DNA of 41,561 bases from Phycisphaerae bacterium (GTDB lineage Bacteria; Planctomycetota; Phycisphaerae; Sedimentisphaerales; Sedimentisphaeraceae). This document shows positions 33,723 through 41,561 of this stretch, in pieces. The position numbers and the translations under genes were made by a program. How positions within the stretch are numbered: the stretch's first letter is position 1; every line of letters begins with the position of its first letter. The notes under the pieces were generated by a model, which made no database searches, had not been told where the DNA came from, and saw nothing but the letters and a program-made list of their open reading frames with translations. Where the stretch lies: the NCBI GenBank assembly GCA_027078365.1, contig JALWYQ010000016.1, positions 26,456 through 68,016 on the forward strand, written 5' to 3'.

Positions 33723-34967
33723 ATGTCTAATATTAGCACTAGAGTTTCTCGGAGTTCCATCAGCTGGATTCTATTCTTAAGCTTGGCTATCTCTATATCC
33801 TCTGTTGCTTTTATTAAGCTCCTACTAAAAAAACAGCCCATTAGTCTGGTTGAGTGTGCTTCTGCGCCACAGATTAGAGTTTTGCTCAGTAGAAATTGCC
33901 AAAAATATAAGGTAAGCGTTAACAATGGTTGTACACTTAGCGCCATTAACGAAAAGAAATATAGCGGCAAACACACTTTTTTCGTAACCCTCTCTGGCAA
34001 AACAATACTTCTAGACGGTAAGGATGTTGGGCAAACAATAACCATCATCCCAACTGCAGGGACTGTATTTTCTCTAGGAAACTTCTCTTACCAAGGAAAG
34101 ATAACATTCTTAATAAACAACGAAAAGCTCTACGCAATCAACACTCTTGATACAGAATCGTATCTAGCCGGTGTCGTAGCTGCTGAAATGCCAGCCCATT
34201 GGGAAATGCAAGCCTTAATGAGCCAAGCAATCGCCGCTAGGACGTACAGCCTTTTTATTAAAGAGAAATTTGGAAAAAATCGTAGCTGGGATATAAAAAG
34301 CACTCAGGCCAACCAAGTTTACAGAGGAATTAGTGCCCAGCATCTGCGCAGCTCTCTTGCGGTCAAAAACACTCAGGGCTTAATCCTAAGCGACCCTAAG
34401 AGCAAGCAGGCAAATGGCCTGTTTCCCGCATATTACTGCGCAGTATGCGGAGGACATACTGAAAATAGCAAATACGTATTCGGCGATGATTACGTCTGTT
34501 TGCAAGGAGTTAAATGCCCCTACTGCAAAGAAACAGCAAACAGAAAATTCCTCAACTGGCCCAAATACTCAATCTCTAAAAAGAGAGCATTTGAAAAACT
34601 CGTAAGAAAGTACCCAACTCTAAGCAAGCTAAAGAGCCTCTCGGCAATTGTACCGATACGCGTTAGTAAATACGACAATCTAACACGTATAACTAGGTTC
34701 GAAATCTTGGGAACCAACGGCAAAAAAGATATTGTTGGAGGTGAAGATCTCAGACTCACCTTAGACCCTACCGGACAAAAAATTAAAAGCGCAGCAACTG
34801 ATGTTGTTGTTTCTAAAAACAAGATTACGTTCAAAAATGGTAAGGGCTTTGGCCATGGTGTTGGATTGTGTCAATACGGTGCATTAGCAATGGCACGCAA
34901 AAATTTTAAATACACGGATATACTTAACTACTATTACCCAGGTTCAAAGATTAAAAGGATATATTGA
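33723..34967 (+). CDS. SpoIID/LytB domain protein (peptidoglycan-acting)
   Basis: 414 residues. One N-terminal membrane anchor (about 13-36) and a periplasmic SpoIID domain: LDTESYLAGVVAAEMPAHW with catalytic-type E155, QAIAARTYSLF (168-178), and C-terminal GKGFGHGVGLCQYGALAMA. SpoIID members are lytic transglycosylases on denuded glycan strands, and LytB is an amidase enhancer. A cluster of Cys, C239-x2-C242 and C259, C265-x2-C268, in place of the plain SGG region suggests a metal site. Spore formation is not implied. The gene sits 43 bases after the TPR-alphaCTD gene and overlaps tgt by four bases. The ribosome site is weak. Confidence 0.9.
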   Translation: MSNISTRVSRSSISWILFLSLAISISSVAFIKLLLKKQPISLVECASAPQIRVLLSRNCQKYKVSVNNGCTLSAINEKKYSGKHTFFVTLSGKTILLDGKDVGQTITIIPTAGTVFSLGNFSYQGKITFLINNEKLYAINTLDTESYLAGVVAAEMPAHWEMQALMSQAIAARTYSLFIKEKFGKNRSWDIKSTQANQVYRGISAQHLRSSLAVKNTQGLILSDPKSKQANGLFPAYYCAVCGGHTENSKYVFGDDYVCLQGVKCPYCKETANRKFLNWPKYSISKKRAFEKLVRKYPTLSKLKSLSAIVPIRVSKYDNLTRITRFEILGTNGKKDIVGGEDLRLTLDPTGQKIKSAATDVVVSKNKITFKNGKGFGHGVGLCQYGALAMARKNFKYTDILNYYYPGSKIKRIY

Positions 34968-36100
34968 TTTTGGATATCGGAAAATTTGAAATTCTAAAGA
35001 AAGATAAAAACTCTGGCGCTAGACTAGGCAAACTCCAGACCGCACACGGAGAGATTAAAACACCCGTATTTATGCCCGTGGGAACAAGAGGTTCTGTTAA
35101 GGGCATGACGCCAAGACAGGTCGAAGAGACCGGTGCGCAGATAATACTAGCAAACACGTACCATATGTATTTGCGACCTGGAGTTGATAAGGTCGAAGCG
35201 CTTGGCGATTTACATAAACTTATGGCATGGAACAAGCCTATTCTAACCGACAGCGGCGGATACCAAGTATTCTCACTAAGCACATTGAATCGAATTGGAG
35301 AAGACGGCGTTGAGTTTGCCAGCCATATAGACGGTAGAAAAATCTATCTTGATGCAAAAATAGCAACCGAAGTACAAAATCGTCTCGGCGCAGACATCAT
35401 AATGTGTTTCGATGAATGCACTCCGTTTCCATGCCCACAAGATAGGCTCGAAAAAGCGGTAGAGCGTTCGATAAGGTGGGCAAAAACCTGCAAAGACAGT
35501 CATTCACGCGATGATCAATTGCTTTTTGCCATAGTCCAAGGAGGTATAGACCTCAAGCTGCGCAAACACTGCGCTCAAGAGATGATTAAGCTAGATTTCC
35601 CTGGATATGCCATTGGAGGCTTGAGTGTTGGGGAAGGCCACGACAATATGATAAAAACCGTAGATTACGTAGCTCCCCTTCTACCAGATAACAAGCCTCG
35701 CTATCTAATGGGAGTGGGATTTCCTGCCGATATAATAGCAGCAGTTAGAGCTGGCGTAGATATGTTTGATTGCGTTTTACCAACAAGAAACGGTAGAAAT
35801 GGATTTGCCTTCACAGATGATGGGCCTTTGAGGCTCAGAAACGCCTCTCATACAGAAGACACTTCTCCAATTGAGCAAGGATGCGACTGCTATTGTTGCA
35901 AAAATTTCTCACGCGGCGCTATCAGACACTTCTTTATCGTGTCTGAAATGTTAGGTCCAACCCTAGTTTCTATACATAATGTAAGATTTTTTCAAAGATT
36001 AATGGACAAAATACACAAAAACATAGAAAATGGTACTTTTGCAGATTGGGCTGATGAGAAATTGGCTAAATATGCAGAAAATGGCTTATTAAAGAACTAA
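34964..36100 (+). CDS. tgt: tRNA-guanine(34) transglycosylase (queuosine modification)
   Basis: About 378 residues. LTDSGGYQVFSL with D96, GGLSVGE (218-224), nucleophile D269 in DMFDCVLPTRNGRNG, and zinc ligands C307, C309, C312 and H338 (in SIHN) match bacterial TGT. It exchanges guanine 34 of GUN-anticodon tRNAs for preQ1. The start is a TTG that overlaps the spoIID stop (TTGA), with AGGA four bases upstream; a second TTG two codons later has a better spacing of ten, so the start is uncertain. Either way, the gene is translationally coupled to spoIID. It begins the conserved tgt-yajC-secDF order. Confidence 0.95.
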   Translation: MILDIGKFEILKKDKNSGARLGKLQTAHGEIKTPVFMPVGTRGSVKGMTPRQVEETGAQIILANTYHMYLRPGVDKVEALGDLHKLMAWNKPILTDSGGYQVFSLSTLNRIGEDGVEFASHIDGRKIYLDAKIATEVQNRLGADIIMCFDECTPFPCPQDRLEKAVERSIRWAKTCKDSHSRDDQLLFAIVQGGIDLKLRKHCAQEMIKLDFPGYAIGGLSVGEGHDNMIKTVDYVAPLLPDNKPRYLMGVGFPADIIAAVRAGVDMFDCVLPTRNGRNGFAFTDDGPLRLRNASHTEDTSPIEQGCDCYCCKNFSRGAIRHFFIVSEMLGPTLVSIHNVRFFQRLMDKIHKNIENGTFADWADEKLAKYAENGLLKN

Positions 36101-36125
36101 AATAGCGATATTGAAGGAGTATAAG

Positions 36126-36542
36126 ATGCAAATAAATTATTGGATGTTAGCCGTTGGAGAAAATAGCTCTAGTGAAGTTGTAAATCTAGACCAACCAGCT
36201 GCGCAAACAAACGCAGCTGCAACAACTACAACACAGGCTGACGGCAAACAACAAGAAACTTGCCCTATCACGAATGCAAAGAAAAACTCTACAGGAAGCG
36301 TTGTCTTGATGCTTGTCTTGATGGCAGTAATGTTTTTCTTCCTTATTCGTGGACCTAGAAAACAGCAAAAAGAGGCTCAAAAGCTGAGGGCAAGTCTAGC
36401 CAAAAATGACAGAGTTAGGACTATCGGCGGAATCTTTGGTGTAATCATTGACATCAATGACAATGAGGTAACTCTCAAGATAGATGAATCAAACAACACA
36501 AAGATAAAGATTGCTATTGCAGCTATAGCTAGCAAACTGTAA
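36126..36542 (+). CDS. yajC: Preprotein translocase subunit YajC
   Basis: 138 residues from the ATG with AAGGAG six bases upstream; a TTG five codons earlier is in frame but overlaps that site. A Gln/Thr/Ala-rich leader of about 55 residues precedes one membrane helix (VVLMLVLMAVMFFFLI) and the YajC core: RGPRKQQKEAQ, NDRVRTIGGIFGVI. YajC is an accessory subunit of the SecDF-YajC complex in the inner membrane. The N-terminal extension is longer than in E. coli YajC. Tgt lies 25 bases upstream, SecDF downstream beyond a hairpin. Confidence 0.93.
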   Translation: MQINYWMLAVGENSSSEVVNLDQPAAQTNAAATTTTQADGKQQETCPITNAKKNSTGSVVLMLVLMAVMFFFLIRGPRKQQKEAQKLRASLAKNDRVRTIGGIFGVIIDINDNEVTLKIDESNNTKIKIAIAAIASKL

Positions 36543-36563
36543 TCAACTGTGGTTAATAAGAAG

Positions 36564-36586
36564 GACGTTTAACCAAACGTCTTTTT
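36564..36586 (+). terminator. Rho-independent terminator or attenuator between yajC and secDF
   Basis: GACGTTT-AACC-AAACGTC followed by TTTTT, on the coding strand, 22 bases after the yajC stop and 39 bases before the secDF start. There is little room for a separate secDF promoter after it, so it may lower secDF expression relative to yajC rather than end the operon. Confidence 0.65.
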
Positions 36587-36624
36587 CGGAGTACTAGGAG
36601 TATTAATATTTTTGGGAAGATATT

Positions 36625-39600
36625 ATGAGCAAGAATCAAACTTGGAAAAAAGTTCTGATAGTTGCATTGGTAATTATTGCAGCACTATCAATTACACCAC
36701 TGGATAAGAAACTCAAACCTGGCCTTGACCTTGGTGGTGGTACAAGTCTTATTTACAGCATTGATACTGAGGGAATGGCCGCAGACGATATTAAGGACTT
36801 ATCAACTAAGATGGTGCCAATCCTAATGCGTCGTATTGACCCACAGGGCATGAGTAACATTATAATTAAACCTCAGGGTGATACTAGAATTGAGATTCAA
36901 CTACCTCTAGCAAGTAAGCAAACTCGCGAAAAGAGACAAGCATATCAAGATGCTCTTGATTCAATAGAGGCAGACAATATCAATCTAGCAACTATCACTA
37001 GAGCCCTATCCAAGGATGACGCTCAAAGAGAGGAAATCTTTGAAAAGATGGCTGGCGGATCTCAAGAAAGGAAAGCAATCCTTGAGAACCTAGCAAAAGC
37101 CTACGATGCAAGAGAAGTTGCGAGAAAGACTCGTGATAAAGCTCTTGAAGAAAAACAAGCCATCGCCAAAAAACTTGCATCTCTGAATATAAACGTAGAG
37201 AGTCTAAACTCCAAGCTTAACGATTGGAGCAAATTAAGCGACAAAGACCTAAACGCAGCTATTGAGAAATTTATCAATCCATCTCCAGAAGAGGCCAAGG
37301 CACTATCTGCAAAACAACTTAGCACAAAAGATACAATCATCAAATATGTTAAGGCATATAAGTCTTGGGCAGATATTGTTAATAAGCTAACAGCAGACAA
37401 TGGAATAAACGCCAAATACGACAAGGCCCTCTCACAGATAACAAAGCTCAATATTAGCGTTGACGCTCTGGTTGCAAATGTAGAAACTCGCTCTGGCAGA
37501 GAGTATATCGAAAAACTCAAAGCTCAATTCCCAGAAAAAGCTGCAAAAATAGACGCCTTTGTTAAGGCATTTGATGAGTACAAACCTCTAAGAGGAACTC
37601 TTGACGACCCTGAAGACGTTAAGAGGATGCTAAAAGGTGCTGGTATTCTTGAGTTCCGTATCCTTCCTTCGGTAGGAGATGGAAAACTAAATGCTCAGAT
37701 GGCGCAAAACTACATTGACGACTTAAAATTGCGTGGTCCAAAACTATCCTCAGATGGCAACTACGTTTGGGTAGCTATCGAGAAACCAGATGAATTTGAC
37801 GTCAGCAACGCTGTTATCGCAAAATTTGCAAACAAATATTACGTTTTAGCTAGCAACTCCCCAGCAGAGACAATGCTGCACAACCCTAGCTTAAACTGGA
37901 AGCTAACGAGATCATGGCCAACATCAGATCAAAATGGCAGAAGAGCTATCGGTTTTGCATTCAACGAGATAGCCTCTAATATGTTTTTTAAACTTACAAG
38001 CAACAACATTGGCAAACCTCTATGTATAATCTTGGATGACAACGCTATTTCAGCTCCAAACATCAACTCTGCGATTAGCTCAAGTGGTATAATCACTGGT
38101 TCGTTCAGTCAGATTGAACAAAACGATATGGTCAACAAGCTAAACGCAGGTTCTCTTCCTGCAAGAATTAGCGATGCTCCAATATCAGAAAAAACAATTG
38201 GTGCAACAATAGGTGAGAAATATCGCGACCAAGGAATAGAGGCTGGAATATGGGGTCTAGCAGTAGTTGCTGTATTTATGATAATCTACTATCTCTTTAG
38301 TGGAGTTATCGCAACTATCGCACTTGTATTGAACCTCCTCTTTATTCTAGCTGTTATGAGTATCTCAGCTGCAACATTTACATTGCCTGGTATCGCAGGT
38401 CTTATCCTGACTATCGGTATGGCAGTTGATGCAAACGTTCTGATTTTCGAGCGTATCAGAGAAGAACTAGCAGGTGGATCTTCGCTTAGAATATCAATCA
38501 ACAATGGTTACTCAAAAGCATTTAGAACTATTCTTGATGCCAACCTTACAACCTTCATCACCGCCCTAATCTTGATGCTAGTAGCTAGTGAAGAGATTAA
38601 AGGTTTTGCTATTGTATTGATGATAGGTATCATCTCAAGTATGTTCACTGCCCTCTTTGTTACTAGAGTCCTATTTGACTTTCTAATGGCAGCCGGCTGG
38701 ATTAAAGACACTCTTCGTATGCGTAGTTTCGTTAATCAGCCTAATTTTGACTGGATGGGCAAGAGAGCTGTTTTCTTTACCATCTCAGCAACGCTAGTCA
38801 TCGCTGGTCTTATAGTATTCTTCACACGTGACAACAGCAGAAGCAACAAGTACGATATCGAATTTACCGGCGGAACAAGTGTTCAAATTAACCTTCAAAA
38901 GGGCAAAAAATTTAACCAAGCTCAGATTGAAGCAATGATACAAGCTGTCGGTAAAAAATACGGCAACTCAGGCTTGATGAGTGCTAAAGTTTATAGCATT
39001 GGTAACACAGGCAGACAATTTGAGATTAACACAATTGAAACAAACAAATCAGTTGTAGATGTTACTTTTGCTAAAGATAAAACAGCAGAAGAAATCAAAA
39101 AGATGGTTGTTGATGCAACAAAGAAACTAAAATCTTCAGCCAAGAATATATCTGTCGTAGCAGGTAAGGAGAAAAACACATTTACTATCTCAATAAGCCA
39201 GCTACCAAAGTCTGAGTTCAAATCCATACTTAAAGAGGCATTTAAGAACAGTGATGCTAAAATTGGAGAACCTAGAGTCAACCAAATAGTTAACAACGCT
39301 GTAACTGAGGCATTCGGCTCTATCTTGGAAAGAGAAGAAAATCTCAAACCAAAGATAACTTCTATATCTTTCATAGACGATGCAACAATAAACGAAAACC
39401 CAGAGCTATCTGCATACATTAGTGGATTAAAGATTGAATGCAAACTCGACAAGGAAGTTTCTGCCACTCAGCTAAAAGAAAGATTCAAAAATCTACGCTT
39501 CAAACACGAGCTAGACGACCTCGCTTGGTATAAATACGAACTCCTAGATAGCAACTATCTGCCTTTAGAAGATAATGCTAAGGTTAAGAGTTTTGTCTAT

Positions 39601-40290
39601 GTAAGCGTTCATCCAGATGCTGGATACCGCGAACTTGAAGCTAACGAAAAAGCTAGGTATCTTGAAAATGAAAAGAAGAAAGTTTTGGCTGCAACCTCTT
39701 ACGAGGCAACACTACCAAGAGTTTCTCAATTCAATCCGTCTATTGGAGAGGAATCAAAACGTAAGGCTGTTGTAGCTATTATCTTCTCTCTACTAGCAAT
39801 TATTGCCTATGTATGGATTCGATTCGGTGATGCTAGATTCGGTTTTGCTGCTATCGCCGCTCTTGTCCACGACGTTTGTATAACTCTTGGTGCTGTAACT
39901 GCATGTACCTATATTGCAGGAACACCGGTTGGAGAGTTTCTTGGAATTAGAGACTTCAAGATAAACTTGCAGATGATTGCAGCATTCCTAACAATCATTG
40001 GTTACTCGCTCAACGATACGATTGTTGTGTTCGATAGAATTCGTGAGAATAGAGGAAAGACTACAAATATTACGCCTACTATAATCACAAGAAGTATTAA
40101 CCAAACATTGTCAAGAACGATTCTTACATCACTGACAACCTTCTTGGTTGTATTGGTAATGTACGTTGGTGGCGGTATCGGCTTGCGTGGATTCACATTT
40201 GCAATGCTAGTCGGTATTATTGTCGGTACCTACTCTAGTATCGCAATTGCTGCTCCAATTCTATTAATTGGCAAGAAGAATAGTAAGTAG
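36625..40290 (+). CDS. secDF: Protein translocase SecDF, fused subunits with enlarged periplasmic domains
   Basis: 1221 residues, SecD and SecF joined. SecD part: first membrane helix (about 9-24), DLGGGTSLIY, IEIQLPL (about 88-95), then a helical, Lys/Ala/Glu-rich insertion of roughly 230 residues before GAGILEFRILP (about 340), and the six-helix bundle with LTIGMAVDANVLIFERIREE. SecF part: DWMGKR, FTGGTSVQINL, an enlarged P1 domain of nearly 290 residues, then IGEESKRKAVVAI, and SLNDTIVVFDRIREN. SecDF uses the proton gradient to pull exported proteins through SecYEG. Two of the usual six helices per half are present in order, and both P1 domains exceed typical size. A terminator-like hairpin separates it from yajC. 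Confidence 0.95.
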   Translation: MSKNQTWKKVLIVALVIIAALSITPLDKKLKPGLDLGGGTSLIYSIDTEGMAADDIKDLSTKMVPILMRRIDPQGMSNIIIKPQGDTRIEIQLPLASKQTREKRQAYQDALDSIEADNINLATITRALSKDDAQREEIFEKMAGGSQERKAILENLAKAYDAREVARKTRDKALEEKQAIAKKLASLNINVESLNSKLNDWSKLSDKDLNAAIEKFINPSPEEAKALSAKQLSTKDTIIKYVKAYKSWADIVNKLTADNGINAKYDKALSQITKLNISVDALVANVETRSGREYIEKLKAQFPEKAAKIDAFVKAFDEYKPLRGTLDDPEDVKRMLKGAGILEFRILPSVGDGKLNAQMAQNYIDDLKLRGPKLSSDGNYVWVAIEKPDEFDVSNAVIAKFANKYYVLASNSPAETMLHNPSLNWKLTRSWPTSDQNGRRAIGFAFNEIASNMFFKLTSNNIGKPLCIILDDNAISAPNINSAISSSGIITGSFSQIEQNDMVNKLNAGSLPARISDAPISEKTIGATIGEKYRDQGIEAGIWGLAVVAVFMIIYYLFSGVIATIALVLNLLFILAVMSISAATFTLPGIAGLILTIGMAVDANVLIFERIREELAGGSSLRISINNGYSKAFRTILDANLTTFITALILMLVASEEIKGFAIVLMIGIISSMFTALFVTRVLFDFLMAAGWIKDTLRMRSFVNQPNFDWMGKRAVFFTISATLVIAGLIVFFTRDNSRSNKYDIEFTGGTSVQINLQKGKKFNQAQIEAMIQAVGKKYGNSGLMSAKVYSIGNTGRQFEINTIETNKSVVDVTFAKDKTAEEIKKMVVDATKKLKSSAKNISVVAGKEKNTFTISISQLPKSEFKSILKEAFKNSDAKIGEPRVNQIVNNAVTEAFGSILEREENLKPKITSISFIDDATINENPELSAYISGLKIECKLDKEVSATQLKERFKNLRFKHELDDLAWYKYELLDSNYLPLEDNAKVKSFVYVSVHPDAGYRELEANEKARYLENEKKKVLAATSYEATLPRVSQFNPSIGEESKRKAVVAIIFSLLAIIAYVWIRFGDARFGFAAIAALVHDVCITLGAVTACTYIAGTPVGEFLGIRDFKINLQMIAAFLTIIGYSLNDTIVVFDRIRENRGKTTNITPTIITRSINQTLSRTILTSLTTFLVVLVMYVGGGIGLRGFTFAMLVGIIVGTYSSIAIAAPILLIGKKNSK

Positions 40291-40296
40291 TAAACA

Positions 40297-40776
40297 ATGC
40301 GAAAAGATGTCAAAATGGGGATGATGGCTGGCGCAGCTCTAGCCATCATCTCCTTTATTATTTTCTCCGTACTTAAGCCATCCAATGATAGCTCAAAAGA
40401 GCAGTATCAAGACAGAATCAACTTGGATCAATATCAGCCAAGCCCTGCAAAAGAAACAACGCAGCAACACAAATCTCAAGCACCAGTAGTTCCAAAACCA
40501 GCAACCACAACGACCCAAAACTACCCTACTACACAAGCATCTCTGCAACCACCTACTCAAGCGGTAAGTGATAACCAAGCTCAGAGAAACTTAAATGTTA
40601 AAGCCCCACTTAGAAAACACACCGTAACACAAGGCGAAACGTTAAGCTCAATATCACTAATCTACTACGGCGACACAAAACACTGGAAAGACATACTAAA
40701 TGCCAACAGCAATCTCTTAAGCAACCCAAACAACCTACGCGCAGGAATGCAGTTGGTAATACCGCAAACTCGCTAG
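40297..40776 (+). CDS. Membrane-anchored LysM domain protein
   Basis: 159 residues. One N-terminal membrane segment (GMMAGAALAIISFIIFSVL), a Gln/Pro/Thr-rich flexible linker (about 30-105) and a C-terminal LysM domain (107-156) with HTVTQGETLSSISLIYYGD and LRAGMQLVIP. LysM binds N-acetylglucosamine chains, so the protein likely spans from the inner membrane to peptidoglycan. It starts only six bases after the secDF stop with no clear ribosome site, so it probably depends on translational coupling to secDF. Partner function unknown. Confidence 0.9.
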   Translation: MRKDVKMGMMAGAALAIISFIIFSVLKPSNDSSKEQYQDRINLDQYQPSPAKETTQQHKSQAPVVPKPATTTTQNYPTTQASLQPPTQAVSDNQAQRNLNVKAPLRKHTVTQGETLSSISLIYYGDTKHWKDILNANSNLLSNPNNLRAGMQLVIPQTR

Positions 40777-40790
40777 ATAAATCTTGGAAC

Positions 40791-40820
40791 CGTAGATAAA
40801 CGCAGATAAATGCAGATGAA
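40791..40820 (+). repeat. Three tandem 10-bp repeats (CGCAGATAAA type)
   Basis: CGTAGATAAA, CGCAGATAAA and TGCAGATGAA follow each other directly. A single copy, CGCAGATAAA, also occurs at 28101-28110 right after the LRR gene, so the motif may be a genome-wide intergenic element. Confidence 0.7.
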
Positions 40821-40869
40821 AACGGATTTAAAAGAACTTATTTTATGTTTTAAAACCGCCAAGGGCATT

Positions 40870-40967
40870 CCTGGGAATGCGGAGCCCCAGCTCCGCATAA
40901 CGTTCGATGCAACTTTGACTGCCCTAGCTTAATTTGAGATCACAAACATTTTGATACTAATTGACGC
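40870..40967 (+). repeat. Dispersed repeat, copy 2, with GC-rich hairpin
   Basis: 98 bases matching 23952-24047. The hairpin is TGCGGAGC-CCCA-GCTCCGCA, 8 bp here. The right block AATTTGAGATCACAAACAT is identical to copy 1. Same orientation in both copies, both immediately downstream of a plus-strand gene. Confidence 0.85.
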
Positions 40968-41207
40968 AAAGAAGCATAATCTCCCTTTGCAAGCGTTCCT
41001 CAACCTTTCATTGCGAGTGATCATTTTTCTCATGTATGCTACTATTGCAGTCATCTTCGCAACCTGACACCATAAGATTTCTCTGTAAATATCAAGCAAT
41101 TATGTTAGAATCAAAGACCTTTAATGAACAGTCAAAACGTTTTTTCTTTGCCATGGACAGACAGAAAATCAACTTAACTTTGGGCATATAAAAAAAGAGA
41201 TAAAACT

Positions 41208-41561
41208 ATGGATAGTATTCGCATTGCTGCTGCGCAGTTTGAAATGAAAAACGGCGACAAAGATTACAATCTTGCCGCGATGGAACGACTTGTCGCGAAA
41301 GCTGTAGATCTTGGTGCAGAAGTCGTCTCTTTCCACGAGGCCTGTATTCCAGCCTATTCTTTTATTAGACATGCAACCAAAGAGACAATCCATGAATTGT
41401 CCGAGCCGGTACCTGATGGACCAAGCACGAAACGACTAATGGAAATGTCTTCTAAGTATGGCGTTATTATCCTAGCTGGTCTAATAGAGCGTGATAACGA
41501 CAAATATTACAATACCTATATTTGCGTCGATGGTGATAAGTTGGTTGCTAGGTACCGTAAG
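41208..41561 (+). CDS. Nitrilase-superfamily carbon-nitrogen hydrolase, C-terminus cut by window edge
   Basis: 118 codons are visible. IRIAAAQFEM is the usual first strand, E44 in SFHEACIPAYSF is the catalytic Glu, and the window stops exactly at the Lys of VARYRK, which by spacing (about 73 residues after Glu) is the catalytic Lys. The nucleophile Cys lies beyond the window. The superfamily hydrolyses amides, nitriles or carbamoyl compounds; N-carbamoylputrescine amidase and omega-amidase are examples. Substrate cannot be told from this part. A weak AAGAGA precedes the ATG. Confidence 0.9.
   Translation, partial: MDSIRIAAAQFEMKNGDKDYNLAAMERLVAKAVDLGAEVVSFHEACIPAYSFIRHATKETIHELSEPVPDGPSTKRLMEMSSKYGVIILAGLIERDNDKYYNTYICVDGDKLVARYRK

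Larger units (their letters stand above)
40777..41207. other. Intergenic region with repeats
   Basis: 431 bases between the LysM gene and the nitrilase gene. It holds a short tandem repeat (40791-40820) and copy 2 of the dispersed repeat (40870-40967). The right half (40968-41207) has A+T-rich stretches suitable for a nitrilase promoter but no convincing -35/-10 pair. No terminator with a T-run is seen for the upstream operon. Confidence 0.55.

Noticed and set aside
33723-34967. SpoIID as evidence for sporulation
   Set aside because: The SpoIID/LytB family is widespread in non-sporulating bacteria and no other sporulation gene is present.
1-41561. Search for tRNA, rRNA, CRISPR, insertion sequences, integrases and known riboswitches
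   Set aside because: No cloverleaf with a GTTCRA loop, no rRNA-like stretch, no regular repeat-spacer pattern and no transposase or integrase frame was seen on either strand; reading by eye could miss a degenerate example.

Overview
The window looks like a chromosomal segment of an anaerobic, diderm planctomycete, most likely from the Phycisphaerae (Sedimentisphaerales-like). This is inferred from gene content, not from a marker gene. The pointers are: two H-x9-DG pseudopilin-type proteins with an FTLxE prepilin motif; exported proteins ending in single-loop dockerin-like modules; a PEP-CTERM protein; an oversized SecDF fusion; a TPR protein carrying RNA polymerase alpha-CTD domains; an LpxL-type acyltransferase (outer membrane); and oxygen-sensitive anaerobe genes (GGGtGRT pair, ferredoxin-dependent 2-oxoacid oxidoreductase). 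Base composition is fairly low in G+C throughout, with no obvious foreign island. I see no tRNA, rRNA, CRISPR array or insertion sequence.

Region 1 (1-10411, minus strand) is an accessory block of exported proteins: an unrecognised secreted protein cut by the window edge, a creatininase-family hydrolase, a DUF4838 protein, a TIM-barrel protein with a dockerin-like tail, an H-x9-DG pseudopilin and a three-module LamG-like protein with the same tail. Several genes are followed by their own strong hairpin terminator, so the block is probably transcribed as separate short units.

Region 2 (10809-16094) holds the GGGtGRT / Fe-S scaffold pair, an orphan DNA adenine methylase, a lipid A acyltransferase and SppA.

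Region 3 (16091-22640, minus strand) is a tightly packed housekeeping run read in the order bioB, rsmD, cca, uvrB, nadC, birA, with overlapping or nearly touching genes. BioB lacks two of the four ligands of the classical [2Fe-2S] cluster, which suggests a type II enzyme with a different auxiliary cluster.

Region 4 (23064-28088, plus strand) has ilvE and then an accessory trio of exported proteins: a second pseudopilin, an N-terminal-dockerin/SUMF1 protein, and a leucine-rich-repeat protein with a PEP-CTERM anchor. Region 5 (28189-31983, minus strand) is an operon for a 2-oxoisovalerate-type ferredoxin oxidoreductase (ferredoxin, alpha, fused beta-gamma) followed by an AEC-family transporter; with IlvE it forms a plausible branched-chain amino/keto acid node.

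Region 6 (32384-40776, plus strand) runs TPR-alphaCTD protein, SpoIID/LytB protein, tgt, yajC, secDF and a LysM protein, with a hairpin terminator between yajC and secDF. The window ends inside a nitrilase-superfamily gene. Two copies of a roughly 97-bp dispersed repeat with a GC-rich hairpin lie in the intergenic regions after ilvE and after the LysM gene.
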